A stretch of 64,000 nucleotides of DNA from Vibrio atlanticus (GCF_024347315.1 NZ_AP025461.1:558001-622000); one strand, 5' to 3'. Positions 17,647 to 26,690 are shown, counted from the stretch's first letter. The notes: generated from the letters alone by a model not told the origin. Numbers and translations are program-made.

Positions 17647-18429
17647 CTAGCCCCAGTTATCAGACTCGATTTTAGCGAGCGCTTTTGCTGCTTTTTGAAG
17701 AGCTGGCAGAAACTTGATCGCTTCGTCTGGTTTTACGCGAATCACTGGCGCTTGTATTGCTAAGCCAAGATTGGATTGACCAGTAGAAGACGGTATCAAT
17801 ACAGCGATACAGACTAAACCGGGTAAGAATTCTTCATCATCAATAGCAAAACCTTGGATCTTCGCTTCTTCGATGTCTTTCTCTAGCGTCGAATAGTCGG
17901 TGATGGTTTTTACTGTGTATTGAGTGAGGGGCACACTTTCGATCAGTCTTCTGCGTTGTGATTTCGACATGTGCGCCAAAAACAATTTGCCTGTGGCTGA
18001 GCAATGTACGGGCACGCGAGAGCCGGGTTGTAGATGGAAGCGAAGCGGGGCTTCGGTTTCTGCGCGATCAAGATAGATGATTTCACCGCTCGACAGTGCC
18101 GTTAGGTTGCAGCTCTCGCCGACTTCTGCTCGAAGGTTTTCAAGAATAGTACGTCGTGCGCTGTGCATGGTGCTATTGAACAGCAGGTTTTCAGCAAGCT
18201 TTCTGAGTCGAATACCAGAGCTGTAATGCTTTTCGTCACCATCTCTTTGAATAATACCCGCAGCTTCTAATTGTTGCAGCATGCGGTGCAGAGTTGGTTT
18301 CGGTAGTCCGGTTTCTTCGACGAGCCCTTGAAGAGAAATAAACTCATCTTTTTGCGCTATCACCTCTAATAGTGCAAAAAGTCGGAGAGTGGGCGTATCT
18401 CCTTGAACTTGTGGTGTTTCTGTTTGCAT
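17647..18429 (-). CDS. IclR-family transcriptional regulator, candidate controller of the taurine locus
   Basis: N-terminal winged helix near residues 10-65 (LQGLVEETGLPKPTLHRMLQQLEAAGII) and C-terminal IclR effector domain (LDRAETEAPLRFHLQPGSRVPVHCSATGKLFLA). The frame is open to 18474, but the ATG at 18429 has AAGGA eleven bases upstream, whereas the first ATG has none. It is divergent from pta, and a motif with GGAAC/GTTCC ends recurs in front of pta, xsc and tauX. IclR proteins bind such palindromes, so this is the natural regulator, replacing the GntR/MocR-type TauR known from alphaproteobacteria. Confidence 0.88.
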   Translation of the reverse strand: MQTETPQVQGDTPTLRLFALLEVIAQKDEFISLQGLVEETGLPKPTLHRMLQQLEAAGIIQRDGDEKHYSSGIRLRKLAENLLFNSTMHSARRTILENLRAEVGESCNLTALSSGEIIYLDRAETEAPLRFHLQPGSRVPVHCSATGKLFLAHMSKSQRRRLIESVPLTQYTVKTITDYSTLEKDIEEAKIQGFAIDDEEFLPGLVCIAVLIPSSTGQSNLGLAIQAPVIRVKPDEAIKFLPALQKAAKALAKIESDNWG

Positions 18430-18550
18430 ACAGTGATTCATCCTTGCGATATGTCTATGTATAAGAGTGTACATACCAAATTAAAAATCTTCAATTATCT
18501 GAATAAAATTTGACCTTTTTTATTATTTCAATAATATAAATATAAATTAT

Positions 18551-18576
18551 GGAACAATTAATCTCAATAAATGGAA
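18551..18576. promoter_or_regulatory. Candidate IclR operator before pta
   Basis: GGAACAATTAAT at 18551-18562 with a second GGAAC at 18573, directly before the pta start. It shares its core with sites at 23488, 25559 and 26671. Confidence 0.4.
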
Positions 18577-18582
18577 CTTAAG

Positions 18583-19656
18583 ATGAAGGCGATTGAACGG
18601 ATTATTGATAAGGCTCACTTAGATCGTAAGCGAGTGGTTTTAAGCGAAGCAGAAGACCCTCGTGTACTCAAAGCGGCGCGATTGGCGATAGATAAACAGC
18701 TCGCTTACATCACTCTAGTCGGCGATGAAAAGGCGATTATCGAAGCGGCGCAGTTGAACCACATTAATCTCGTCGGCATTCATATTGTGTCACCACAAAC
18801 ATCAGCACTCAAAGCTGTGTTGGCTGAACGGCTCTATGAACTAAGAAAAGCCAAAGGCATGACTTATGAAGATGCATTGGAGAAGGTCAAAGACCCACTG
18901 GTTTTTGCCAACTTGATGGTACGAGAAGGGCTGGTTGACGGCACAGTCAATGGCGCGGTTTACACCACGTCTGATGTAGTAAGAGCAGCGCTGCAGATTA
19001 TTGGGCCAGCACCAGACAGTGAATTGGTGTCTAGCTTCTTTCTGATGATGTTGTGCGAGCCTTTCCATAATCTTAAAGGTGGCATGATTTTCAGTGATTG
19101 TGGTTTGGTGATTAACCCCAATGAAACCGAGCTGGCTTCGATTGCCGTAGCGGCATCAAACAGTGCTCAAACGCTACTGATGGAAGAACCTAAAGTGGCA
19201 ATGCTGTCGTTCTCTACTAACGGCAGTGCGAAACACGAATCAGTCGATAAGGTTCGTAATGCCGCTCAGTTAGTGAAACAACGTTGTCCCGGAATAGCTG
19301 TCGATCAGGACGTTCAACTCGATGCCGCGATTGTTACTGAAATAGCCGCGAAAAAGCTGCCCGATTCAGAAGTGAAAGGCCAATCTAACGTATTGATCTT
19401 CCCTAATTTAGAAGCGGGGAACATAGGCTATAAGCTCGCAGAAAGGTTAGGTGGCGCAGTCGCGATTGGCCCGTTACTGCAAGGATTGAATCAGCCTGCC
19501 AATGACTTATCCAGAGGGTGTGGCGCGGAAGATATCTTCAATGTAATTGCGGTGACTGCCGTACAAGCGCAGCAAGGGAAAATACCAAATTCAACGACTG
19601 ACGCGGCGGCTGATTCTGAAAGAAGAGAAGAATCGACATTTGATTTTAGATACTAA
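18583..19656 (+). CDS. pta: Phosphate acetyltransferase (taurine-locus Pta)
   Basis: Converts acetyl phosphate released by Xsc into acetyl-CoA. It is the short, single-domain form (357 aa) typical of sulfonate-degradation clusters, not the 700-residue housekeeping Pta. It begins MKAIERIIDKAHLDRKRVVLSEAEDPRVLKAA, the classic PTA/PTB start, and contains VYTTSDVVRAALQIIG and VLIFPNLEAGNIGYKLAERLGG near the C-terminus. The frame opens four codons earlier, but homologues start at this ATG. TauE follows 65 bases downstream in the same direction. Confidence 0.92.
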   Translation: MKAIERIIDKAHLDRKRVVLSEAEDPRVLKAARLAIDKQLAYITLVGDEKAIIEAAQLNHINLVGIHIVSPQTSALKAVLAERLYELRKAKGMTYEDALEKVKDPLVFANLMVREGLVDGTVNGAVYTTSDVVRAALQIIGPAPDSELVSSFFLMMLCEPFHNLKGGMIFSDCGLVINPNETELASIAVAASNSAQTLLMEEPKVAMLSFSTNGSAKHESVDKVRNAAQLVKQRCPGIAVDQDVQLDAAIVTEIAAKKLPDSEVKGQSNVLIFPNLEAGNIGYKLAERLGGAVAIGPLLQGLNQPANDLSRGCGAEDIFNVIAVTAVQAQQGKIPNSTTDAAADSERREESTFDFRY

Positions 19657-19721
19657 AATCTAGTGCCTGAAGCTGATATTTACATTCAAATCAACCCCAA
19701 ACAACCTAATTAGGATTGCTA

Positions 19722-20489
19722 ATGGAGTTACCTGTTTTACTCGCCATTCTTGCCACTATTGCGGTGGGTACCTACTTCCAAACTGTCACGGGTTTTGGCC
19801 TCGGTATCATCGTGATTGGTTTAACGGTCAGCCTTAATTTGGTTTCCTTACCCGTTATAGCCGCTGTGGTTAGCATCGTGACCTTGTTCAATTGCTTGGT
19901 CGCGTTGATGGGTAAGCCACTGCTTGGTGAACTTAAGATTCTAGTGGTGTTAGTCATCGGTATTATCCCCGGCGTATCGATGGGGGTGTTCTTGCTAGAC
20001 GAGTTGAGCGATTCGGCCACGAATATTCTCCGAGGATTATTGGGTGCGATGGTGCTATTCGCAGGTTTGAGCTTTATGTTCAAACCTAAAACCAGAAAGG
20101 ACCGCTCGGCAACCGTATCGTTTTTGTTATCTGGTTTTAGCTCCGGGTTAGCGGGTGGGTTGTTTGGGATGGCAGGCCCACCGATTGTTTACCATCTCTA
20201 TCGACAACCTTTTACGCTCGACCTAGTGCGAAGCACACTGCTGATGGTGTTCGCTTGTACGTCGATGTCCCGTACTGTCAATGTCTACGCGGCAGGCGAC
20301 ATGGAAGCGAGCATACTGTGGTTATCTGCTATTGCTGTTCCCTTGGTTGCACTTGTCACTATGTTTGCTCGGCGCTTCCCACCGCCGTTGTCCAATGATC
20401 AACTGAGAAAACTGGTGTTTATTGTGTTGATGTTGATTGGTGGGTATTTGATGGCTGTCTCTGCATGGTCGTTGCTCGCTGTCTTTTAA
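19722..20489 (+). CDS. tauE: TauE/SafE-family membrane exporter (sulfite/sulfonate)
   Basis: 255-residue integral membrane protein with about eight hydrophobic segments and the glycine-rich TGFGLGIIVIGL and GLAGGLFGMAGPPIVYHLY motifs that mark the two halves of TauE/SafE (DUF81) proteins. Family members export sulfite or sulfoacetate produced during taurine breakdown, which fits placement between pta and xsc. The start is the ATG at 19722, seven bases after AGGAT; a TTG two codons upstream is less likely. Confidence 0.86.
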   Translation: MELPVLLAILATIAVGTYFQTVTGFGLGIIVIGLTVSLNLVSLPVIAAVVSIVTLFNCLVALMGKPLLGELKILVVLVIGIIPGVSMGVFLLDELSDSATNILRGLLGAMVLFAGLSFMFKPKTRKDRSATVSFLLSGFSSGLAGGLFGMAGPPIVYHLYRQPFTLDLVRSTLLMVFACTSMSRTVNVYAAGDMEASILWLSAIAVPLVALVTMFARRFPPPLSNDQLRKLVFIVLMLIGGYLMAVSAWSLLAVF

Positions 20490-20553
20490 TTGCTCGTTAT
20501 TTCTTAGTTACTCGCTGCCTTTTAGTTGCTGCTACCTCTTAAGAACATTCTGA

Positions 20554-20577
20554 TAAAAGGCTAGCGGCTTGCTAGCC
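20554..20577 (-). terminator. Hairpin with short T-run after the CobT-like gene
   Basis: Seven-pair stem GGCTAGC/GCTAGCC, followed on the minus strand by TTTT. It lies about 80 bases past the CobT-like stop and between two convergent units. Confidence 0.6.
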
Positions 20578-20655
20578 GATACTTCACAACTCCCCGAAAC
20601 GTTATTGGTCACTGCGTACATCTCCAAACAAAAAGCTTAACGTTAAACAAAAACC

Positions 20656-22374
20656 TTAACGCTTTAGCATCTCAAATACGCTCTTAGATAATCCAAATAA
20701 GCAACTCTCCTGCACATCTAAGGTGATGTTACTGCGGTAGTACGGGCTTAAATCGACGCCCATTCCCACACCATGAATCTCGATATGGTTTTTGTTTGAT
20801 TCACGCTCGATCACTTGTTTGAGATGGTTATCCAAATAGAACTGATCGTTGGCTGTGCTGGTGGCAGTATCCATCGGACAACCGTCTGAGAACACGATTA
20901 AAACCTTTCTTTTTGCACTGTGCTGTTGCAACCGCTGACTAGCGAACTGCACCGCTTCGCCATCAATCCCTTCTTTAAAGATATCTGCTTTCCGAAGGCT
21001 GGCAATGCCAAGGCGAGAGCGTCTCCAATGTGTATCAAAATCTTTAAATACAATATGTCGAACTTCGTTTAAGCGGCCTGGGTGTTTCGGCTGACCTTGT
21101 TTAAGCCACTGCCGATAAACCTTGCCACCATTCCAGTTATTGGTGGTGAAGCCAATAATCTCAAATGGAATGTTGGCCAGTCCAACGGATTTGAGAATCG
21201 TATCCATCAGCAAACTTAGTTTGTGACTGTGTTTCTGCATTGAACCTGAGCAGTCCATCAAAAACGTGATGGCACATTGATGAGATGCACCGATATCAGG
21301 TTGATAAAAGACAGTACGATCCAATGGCGAAGTGATGAGCTTGGTGATGGTAGTGGCGTTAACAATGCCTTCTTCTAAATGGTCCTGACGTCGGTTCGTT
21401 TGTGGCGTGGAAACAAAGCGAGTGAGCATAGCGGCTAAGCGGCGAGTGTTGACTTGTCTCGCCATGATGTCATCGGTGAGCTTTTGTCTCAGTTCGAGTA
21501 ATAGGGCGCGCCTGACGAGTTTGTCTGCTGCGATGACTTGATCAAATTCTGAATTAAAAACCTGATAATTCGCGCCCGAAAGCTCGAATACCTTGCTACT
21601 GCCTGTGATGTCGGTATCGACGTCTTCATCTTGAATGTCACCATCAACAATCAAGGCAAGCTGCGCAAGGATCTTAATGTCTTCTTCGACCGTAGGCGTG
21701 GGCGAGTTAGCACTTTCTTGTTCCTGGGTTATTAACTCTTGTGCAAGGGCTGCAAGCTCCTTGGCGCAGTGAGCAAACTGTTGTTGGTCGGTTCTATGTT
21801 GCTTTAAGCGCTTCAGGCTGTGCCCAAAAGTAGGCACGATGCCAGCGCGAGTCGATTCAATGGTTTCAGCAATAGGCTCCGAAACTGGGACACCGGTTAA
21901 GCGGGTGTGGATGACTTGCATCAGTGTAAACAGCAACATGCCGATTCGTGATTCGGTGAAGCCATTCTGATGATATTGGTCGCTCCAATACGCAAAATTG
22001 AACTGAATGCTGGTGGTTACACCTCTTAAATAAGATGGAATTTGCGATTCAATTCGTACCTGTTCGCAGAAATCATATAACAGACGTTCGACTTCGTTTT
22101 TCGGTCGCAATGAATAATGAAGAGCAGCATCTGAAAGTAAGAGTCGTAATGCTGATGAATCGATCTTGCCTTGCATCGAAAGCTTGCTGTTTTTCAACTC
22201 ATGGCGAGACACAAAGGTGAGATCGTTAGTATGTGCAGACTGATAATAACAGGGGCTATTGCCTTTATAGAGACGTTCTCCCCGATAATTCAGACTCAAC
22301 TCACCGCTGATCGCTCTGGCGACAGACACCCCAAGATCGAGGATCTTTTTCTGCTGAGAAGAAACATTGGCCAT
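20656..22374 (-). CDS. CobT-like VWA-domain protein (orphan, taurine-locus)
   Basis: 572 residues. The C-terminal third is a von Willebrand A domain with an intact MIDAS: FLMDCSGSM (near 365-373), a Thr in GFTTNNWNGG, and an Asp in VFSDGCPMD. Flanking segments IDGEAVQFASQRLQQ and GVGMGVDLSPYYRS follow the pattern of CobT, the cobaltochelatase subunit, including its very C-terminal layout. The acidic middle (EEDIKILAQ, DGDIQDEDVDTD) is also CobT-like. No cobN or other cobalamin gene is nearby. It is coupled to the upstream AAA+ gene (three-base gap) and faces pta-tauE. Likely role: metal- or cofactor-insertion chaperone for an enzyme of this locus (inference). Confidence 0.85.
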   Translation of the reverse strand: MANVSSQQKKILDLGVSVARAISGELSLNYRGERLYKGNSPCYYQSAHTNDLTFVSRHELKNSKLSMQGKIDSSALRLLLSDAALHYSLRPKNEVERLLYDFCEQVRIESQIPSYLRGVTTSIQFNFAYWSDQYHQNGFTESRIGMLLFTLMQVIHTRLTGVPVSEPIAETIESTRAGIVPTFGHSLKRLKQHRTDQQQFAHCAKELAALAQELITQEQESANSPTPTVEEDIKILAQLALIVDGDIQDEDVDTDITGSSKVFELSGANYQVFNSEFDQVIAADKLVRRALLLELRQKLTDDIMARQVNTRRLAAMLTRFVSTPQTNRRQDHLEEGIVNATTITKLITSPLDRTVFYQPDIGASHQCAITFLMDCSGSMQKHSHKLSLLMDTILKSVGLANIPFEIIGFTTNNWNGGKVYRQWLKQGQPKHPGRLNEVRHIVFKDFDTHWRRSRLGIASLRKADIFKEGIDGEAVQFASQRLQQHSAKRKVLIVFSDGCPMDTATSTANDQFYLDNHLKQVIERESNKNHIEIHGVGMGVDLSPYYRSNITLDVQESCLFGLSKSVFEMLKR

Positions 22375-22377
22375 GGT

Positions 22378-23361
22378 TTACGACTCCGAGTGTGAATAGT
22401 TTTGAGTAGGCGTTTCTAAATCTTCACCAAAGCAACGGAAATAGTATTCGCTAACCAGTTCTTTCTCTTCGTCTTCACAGCGATTCAAGAATGACAACCT
22501 AAATGCCGTCGCTACATCGTTGAATATTTGGATGTTTTCAGCCCAAGTGAGCACCGTTCGCGGAGACATCACCGTTGAAAGGTCGCCAGCCCGAAACCCG
22601 TTACGCGTTAATCCTGCGGTGGCGATCATTTTCTCAACCAGTTGTCGGCCACTCTCATTATTCAGCTCTGGAAGCTTGGATAACACGATCTTAGTTTCAT
22701 GCTGTGGATCTAAATAGTTGAGCGTAGCGATGATGTTCCATCTATCTAACTGACTGTGGTTAAGCACTTGAGTGCCCGAATACAAACCTGAGAAGTTACC
22801 CAAGCCAAGCGTGTTACAGGTAGCAAACAGGCGGAAAGAAGGGTGAGGCGTGATCACTCGGTTTTGTTCTAAAGAGGTGTATTTTCCGTCTTGTTCTAAT
22901 AGTTGTTGAATCACAAACATCACGTCAGGACGACCAGCGTCGTACTCATCTAACACCAGTGCGATGGGTTGTTGAATGCTCTGAGGAAGAATGCCTTCTT
23001 TAAACTCAGTCACCTGCATTCCGTCTTTAATGACGATGCTGTCTTTACCTATGAAATCCAAGCGACTTAGGTGTCCGTCTAGGTTGATCCGCAAGCATGG
23101 CCAGTTCAATCTCGCGGCAATTTGCTCAATGTGAGACGACTTGCCCGTTCCGTGTGTACCTTGTATCAGTGTGCGACGATTGGAGGTGAACCCCGCCAAT
23201 ATAGCCAGCGTCACTTCAGGGTCAAAACAGTAATTAGGGTTGACTTTCGGCACATATTCGCCCGCATGTTCAAATGCCATCACGGTTAGATTGCTGTCGA
23301 TCCCAAAGCGTTCTCTCACACTTACTGGTTGCGTTGGTATCAATTCCGCCTCTTTCATCAT
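22378..23361 (-). CDS. CobS-like MoxR-family AAA+ ATPase (orphan, taurine-locus)
   Basis: 327 residues. Walker A GTHGTGKSSHIEQ begins near residue 68 and Walker B is ALVLDEYDAGRPDVM. The segments WPCLRINLDGHLSRLDFIGKD, HPSFRLFATCNTLGLG and QLDRWNIIATLNYL closely follow CobS, the AAA+ subunit of aerobic cobaltochelatase. In known systems the CobS hexamer works with the VWA protein CobT to remodel a large partner. The frame is open to 23385, but AGGG sits just before the ATG at 23361. Next to xsc, which it diverges from, the partner may be Xsc or TauXY. No CobN is visible. Confidence 0.87.
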   Translation of the reverse strand: MMKEAELIPTQPVSVRERFGIDSNLTVMAFEHAGEYVPKVNPNYCFDPEVTLAILAGFTSNRRTLIQGTHGTGKSSHIEQIAARLNWPCLRINLDGHLSRLDFIGKDSIVIKDGMQVTEFKEGILPQSIQQPIALVLDEYDAGRPDVMFVIQQLLEQDGKYTSLEQNRVITPHPSFRLFATCNTLGLGNFSGLYSGTQVLNHSQLDRWNIIATLNYLDPQHETKIVLSKLPELNNESGRQLVEKMIATAGLTRNGFRAGDLSTVMSPRTVLTWAENIQIFNDVATAFRLSFLNRCEDEEKELVSEYYFRCFGEDLETPTQNYSHSES

Positions 23362-23487
23362 ATTTCCCTCTATATAGCCCATCACTTGTCGCTGCTATCG
23401 CGATATGACATCGATTATTAACAGCTCCTCTTAAGTTAATGGCACTTTTTGTACGAAAAACTACCAATAATGTGATCCAGTTTTATT

Positions 23488-23512
23488 AATTAGAATGAAT
23501 TGTTCCAATTTA
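23488..23512. promoter_or_regulatory. Candidate IclR operator in the xsc / CobS-like divergent region
   Basis: On the minus strand it reads GGAACAATTCATTCTAAT, sharing GGAACAATT with the pta site. It lies about 115 bases before xsc and about 130 before the CobS-like gene. Confidence 0.4.
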
Positions 23513-23623
23513 ATATAAAAAGTTGACGCGCAAAAATTCTACTACTAAGGTGAAAATGAATTCGAAAAAGAGACAATTCATTCCGAAAAATGAAATTTTG
23601 GTTAACTCAAGGAGAATGGAAGA

Positions 23624-25435
23624 ATGAGCGAGCAAGAAAAACGTACGGTTGTTTCCGGCACAGTAACAATGACACCATCAGAAGCGTTCGTTGAAACTAT
23701 GGTTGCTAATGATGTTACCGATATGTTCGGCATCATGGGGTCAGCATTTATGGACGCAATGGATATCTTTGCTCCTGCTGGCATTCGATTGGTCCCAGTG
23801 GTACACGAGCAAGGTGCTGCTCACATGGCAGATGGTTACTCTCGTGTATCTGGTCGTCATGGCGTAGTTATCGGGCAAAATGGCCCAGGTATTAGTAACT
23901 GTGTGACTGCGATTGCAGCGGCGTTCTGGGCACATAGCCCGGTCGTCATTGTGACGCCAGAGACAGGCACTAAAACAATGGGCTTAGGTGGTTTCCAAGA
24001 GTGTAACCAGCTTCCAATGTTCCAAGAGTTCACTAAGTATCAAGGACACGTAACGCACCCAGACCGTATGGCGGAATACACGGGTCGATGTTTTGACCGC
24101 GCGATGAGTGAAATGGGTCCAACTCAACTGAATATTCCACGTGACTATTTCTACGGCGAAACTCAAACTGAGATCCCTAAACCCGCGCGTTTAGACCGTG
24201 GTCCAGGTGGCGAGAAATCTCTGAATGAAGCAGCAGACCTGATAGCTGAAGCGAAATTCCCAGTCATCATTTCTGGTGGCGGTGTGGTAATGGCTGACGC
24301 AGTTCAAGAGTGTGCGGCACTGGCAGAAAGATTAGGCGCACCCGTAGTGAACAGCTACCTACACAATGACTCTTTCCCTGCGAGTCACCCATTATGGTGT
24401 GGCCCTCTAGGCTACCAAGGTTCGAAAGCAGCAATGAAGTTGATGGCTCAAGCGGATGTGGTTATCGCTTTGGGTACACGTCTCGGTCCATTTGGTACCT
24501 TGCCTCAACATGGCATGGACTACTGGCCGAAGAACGCGAAAATCATTCAGATTGATGCCGACAATAAGATGCTTGGTTTGGTTAAGAAGATTTCGGTTGG
24601 TATCTGTGGTGATGCGAAAGCCGCTGCGGTTGCTCTATCTGAAAGATTGGAAGGCCGCGCACTGTTGTGTGATGACAACAAAGGCGCTCGTCAAGATACA
24701 GTCGCAACAGAGAAAGCACTGTGGGAAAAAGAGCTTGATGAGTGGACACACGAACGTGACTCGTTCAGCTTAGATATGATTGAAGAAAACTCACACGAGA
24801 CTCCGTTCTCTGGTGGCGAATATCTACACCCACGCCAAGTATTGCGTGAGCTAGAAAAAGCGATGCCTGAAGACGTAATGGTCTCGACGGACATCGGTAA
24901 CATCAACTCAGTGGCAAACAGCTACTTACGCTTTGAAAAACCACGTAGCTTCTTTGCTGCAATGAGTTTCGGCAACTGTGGTTATGCGTTCCCGACCATC
25001 ATTGGTGCGAAAGCAGCGGCACCTCATCGCCCCGCTATTTCTTATGCAGGCGATGGTGCGTGGGGCATGAGCTTGATGGAAACCATGACATGTGTTCGCC
25101 ATAACATTCCAGTGACAGCCGTGGTATTCCACAACCGTCAATGGGGTGCTGAGAAGAAGAATCAAGTCGACTTCTACAACCGACGCTTTGTTGCTGGTGA
25201 ACTTGAAAACCAAAGCTTTGCGGAAATCGCAAGAGCTATGGGCGCTGAAGGTATCACGGTTGATAAGCTAGAAGATGTAGGTCCAACCTTGCAAAAAGCC
25301 ATCGACATGCAGATGAACGAAGGCAAAACAACCATCATTGAAATCATGTGTACTCAAGAATTGGGCGACCCGTTCCGCCGAGATGCACTATCAACACCGG
25401 TTCGTTTCCTAGATAAATACAAAGATTACGTATAA
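23624..25435 (+). CDS. xsc: Sulfoacetaldehyde acetyltransferase
   Basis: Thiamine-diphosphate enzyme that splits sulfoacetaldehyde with phosphate into acetyl phosphate and sulfite, the desulfonation step. 603 residues, as usual for Xsc (about 590-600). The N-terminal ThDP pyrimidine domain includes VHEQGAAHMADGYSRVSG with the conserved Glu; the C-terminal diphosphate domain has the GDG motif in YAGDGAWGMSLMETM followed by VVFHNRQWGAEKKNQ. FNRRFV- and DPFRRDAL-type segments near the end are Xsc-typical. GGAG lies upstream of the ATG. Sulfite produced here is the expected TauE cargo and acetyl phosphate the Pta substrate. Confidence 0.96.
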   Translation: MSEQEKRTVVSGTVTMTPSEAFVETMVANDVTDMFGIMGSAFMDAMDIFAPAGIRLVPVVHEQGAAHMADGYSRVSGRHGVVIGQNGPGISNCVTAIAAAFWAHSPVVIVTPETGTKTMGLGGFQECNQLPMFQEFTKYQGHVTHPDRMAEYTGRCFDRAMSEMGPTQLNIPRDYFYGETQTEIPKPARLDRGPGGEKSLNEAADLIAEAKFPVIISGGGVVMADAVQECAALAERLGAPVVNSYLHNDSFPASHPLWCGPLGYQGSKAAMKLMAQADVVIALGTRLGPFGTLPQHGMDYWPKNAKIIQIDADNKMLGLVKKISVGICGDAKAAAVALSERLEGRALLCDDNKGARQDTVATEKALWEKELDEWTHERDSFSLDMIEENSHETPFSGGEYLHPRQVLRELEKAMPEDVMVSTDIGNINSVANSYLRFEKPRSFFAAMSFGNCGYAFPTIIGAKAAAPHRPAISYAGDGAWGMSLMETMTCVRHNIPVTAVVFHNRQWGAEKKNQVDFYNRRFVAGELENQSFAEIARAMGAEGITVDKLEDVGPTLQKAIDMQMNEGKTTIIEIMCTQELGDPFRRDALSTPVRFLDKYKDYV

Positions 25436-25451
25436 GTCATAGGAAGTTTGT

Positions 25452-25482
25452 CCGGCCACCGCATTATAAAGAGCGTGGTCGG
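25452..25482. other. GC-rich hairpin after xsc
   Basis: CCGGCCACCGC pairs with GCGTGGTCGG with one bulge, 16 bases past the xsc stop. There is no T-run, so it may be an mRNA 3'-end stabiliser or a weak terminator. Confidence 0.55.
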
Positions 25483-25558
25483 GCAATATTAACGGGTATT
25501 GGCAAAGTGCTTAAGTGAAGAACGTAAACGCTTAGTTCAATAATTTCTACTTAAACAT

Positions 25559-25584
25559 TAGAACACTAATTAAATGTTCCATCG
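25559..25584. promoter_or_regulatory. Candidate IclR operator downstream of xsc
   Basis: TTAGAACACTAATTAAATG is nearly identical to the site at 26671 over 17 bases. It is itself palindromic, with GAACA at 25561 and TGTTC at 25575. It lies about 200 bases before the FRG gene. Confidence 0.45.
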
Positions 25585-25789
25585 GTACATAAGTGGTTCT
25601 AGCTATATAAATTTTGTCACTCATTATTATTGTACGATCCTTAACTAATGGATCCATAAATGGTCATTTTTGACGAAGATATATACCTATTGTCATTTTT
25701 CAATAATTACAACGAAACTAATTGAACCATTGATTAACGTGATTATTAATGCTTTAACTTTACCGAATATAAATTAAGTGACTTATTGT
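25585..25789. other. AT-rich gap before the FRG gene
   Basis: About 200 very AT-rich bases with several GTTCC/ATTGAACC fragments but no ORF. It probably holds the promoter of the FRG gene. Confidence 0.4.
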
Positions 25790-26605
25790 ATGAATGTTGT
25801 GAAAAATAAACGTTATATAAGCTCACTCGAAGAGCTGTATGAAATAATCGATTCACTCATTGCTGAGTGTAGTGGGTATCGTGGTTTGATTTATAACGTG
25901 TGTGATTATGAAAATAATAACCTGATGCCAAGCTTAGGTCGCTCAAATCGAAAGAATATTCGCCGTGTCGAACAAGAACTTCTCTCGACCGTGAGAGTTT
26001 ATGGCGGGCATTCGTTGAGTGCACACGAGATAAACGACTGGTTATTGATGTGTTTAGCCAAGAAACAGGGGTTTCCAACCCGTTTACTTGAGTGGACAGA
26101 TAACCTGATTAATGCGCTGTGGTCTGTATGTCATAGCCAAAGTAAAGACTGTATCAATATTATTAAAGCCATTGATTATCATAAGGTTAGTGTTTTTAAC
26201 TCACCCTGTGACTTCAATAGGACTCAGATATTCAATGTGGCTGATTGTGATCAGCAAGAGCAACGAAAAGATAAGTGGTATTCCATTCACCCATTTAAGG
26301 AAGGTGGCAATGATGCCATTCAGCCTTTGTACGATGAGAAAGAATATTCAAACGGTCTAGTCTCCGTTCATATTCTTCCATCAGCGAAAGTAAACCTGAT
26401 AAAGGAATTAATCTCCATGAATGTTTTAAATGAACCGACAGAATATATTGAAGAGACACTGGCTGATTTAAAAAATGAAGCCCATGTAGATAGCAATCAA
26501 GCAACGAATAAAGGTGAGGGTAATATCGAATTACAAGTTAATACTCATGATCGCCAGCTTGAGCAGTATGGCCGAAAGTACCATCAAGATTTTGATTTCG
26601 ACTAA
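25790..26605 (+). CDS. FRG-domain protein
   Basis: 271 residues, AT-rich compared with its neighbours. The N-terminal segment SGYRGLIYNVCDYENNNLMPSLGR carries the (F/Y)RG strand, and KKQGFPTRLLEWTDNLINALW is the second FRG hallmark (normally hhGhPTRLLDWT). The role of FRG domains is unknown; they occur in mobile and defence contexts and resemble ADP-ribosyl-handling folds. It sits between xsc and tauX with AT-rich spacers on both sides, which suggests a later insertion. The start is uncertain: a GTG four codons upstream is open and neither has a clear ribosome site. Confidence 0.72.
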   Translation: MNVVKNKRYISSLEELYEIIDSLIAECSGYRGLIYNVCDYENNNLMPSLGRSNRKNIRRVEQELLSTVRVYGGHSLSAHEINDWLLMCLAKKQGFPTRLLEWTDNLINALWSVCHSQSKDCINIIKAIDYHKVSVFNSPCDFNRTQIFNVADCDQQEQRKDKWYSIHPFKEGGNDAIQPLYDEKEYSNGLVSVHILPSAKVNLIKELISMNVLNEPTEYIEETLADLKNEAHVDSNQATNKGEGNIELQVNTHDRQLEQYGRKYHQDFDFD

Positions 26606-26670
26606 AGTCTAATATTTCTACTGATTTTATTTAGAGCTCATATAAATCTAGTGATTACGAGATAAATAAA

Positions 26671-26690
26671 ATTAGAACACCAATTAATTT
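26671..26690. promoter_or_regulatory. Candidate IclR operator before tauX
   Basis: ATTAGAACACCAATTAATTT, matching the 25559 site at 16 of 17 core positions, about 180 bases before the tauX start. Confidence 0.45.
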
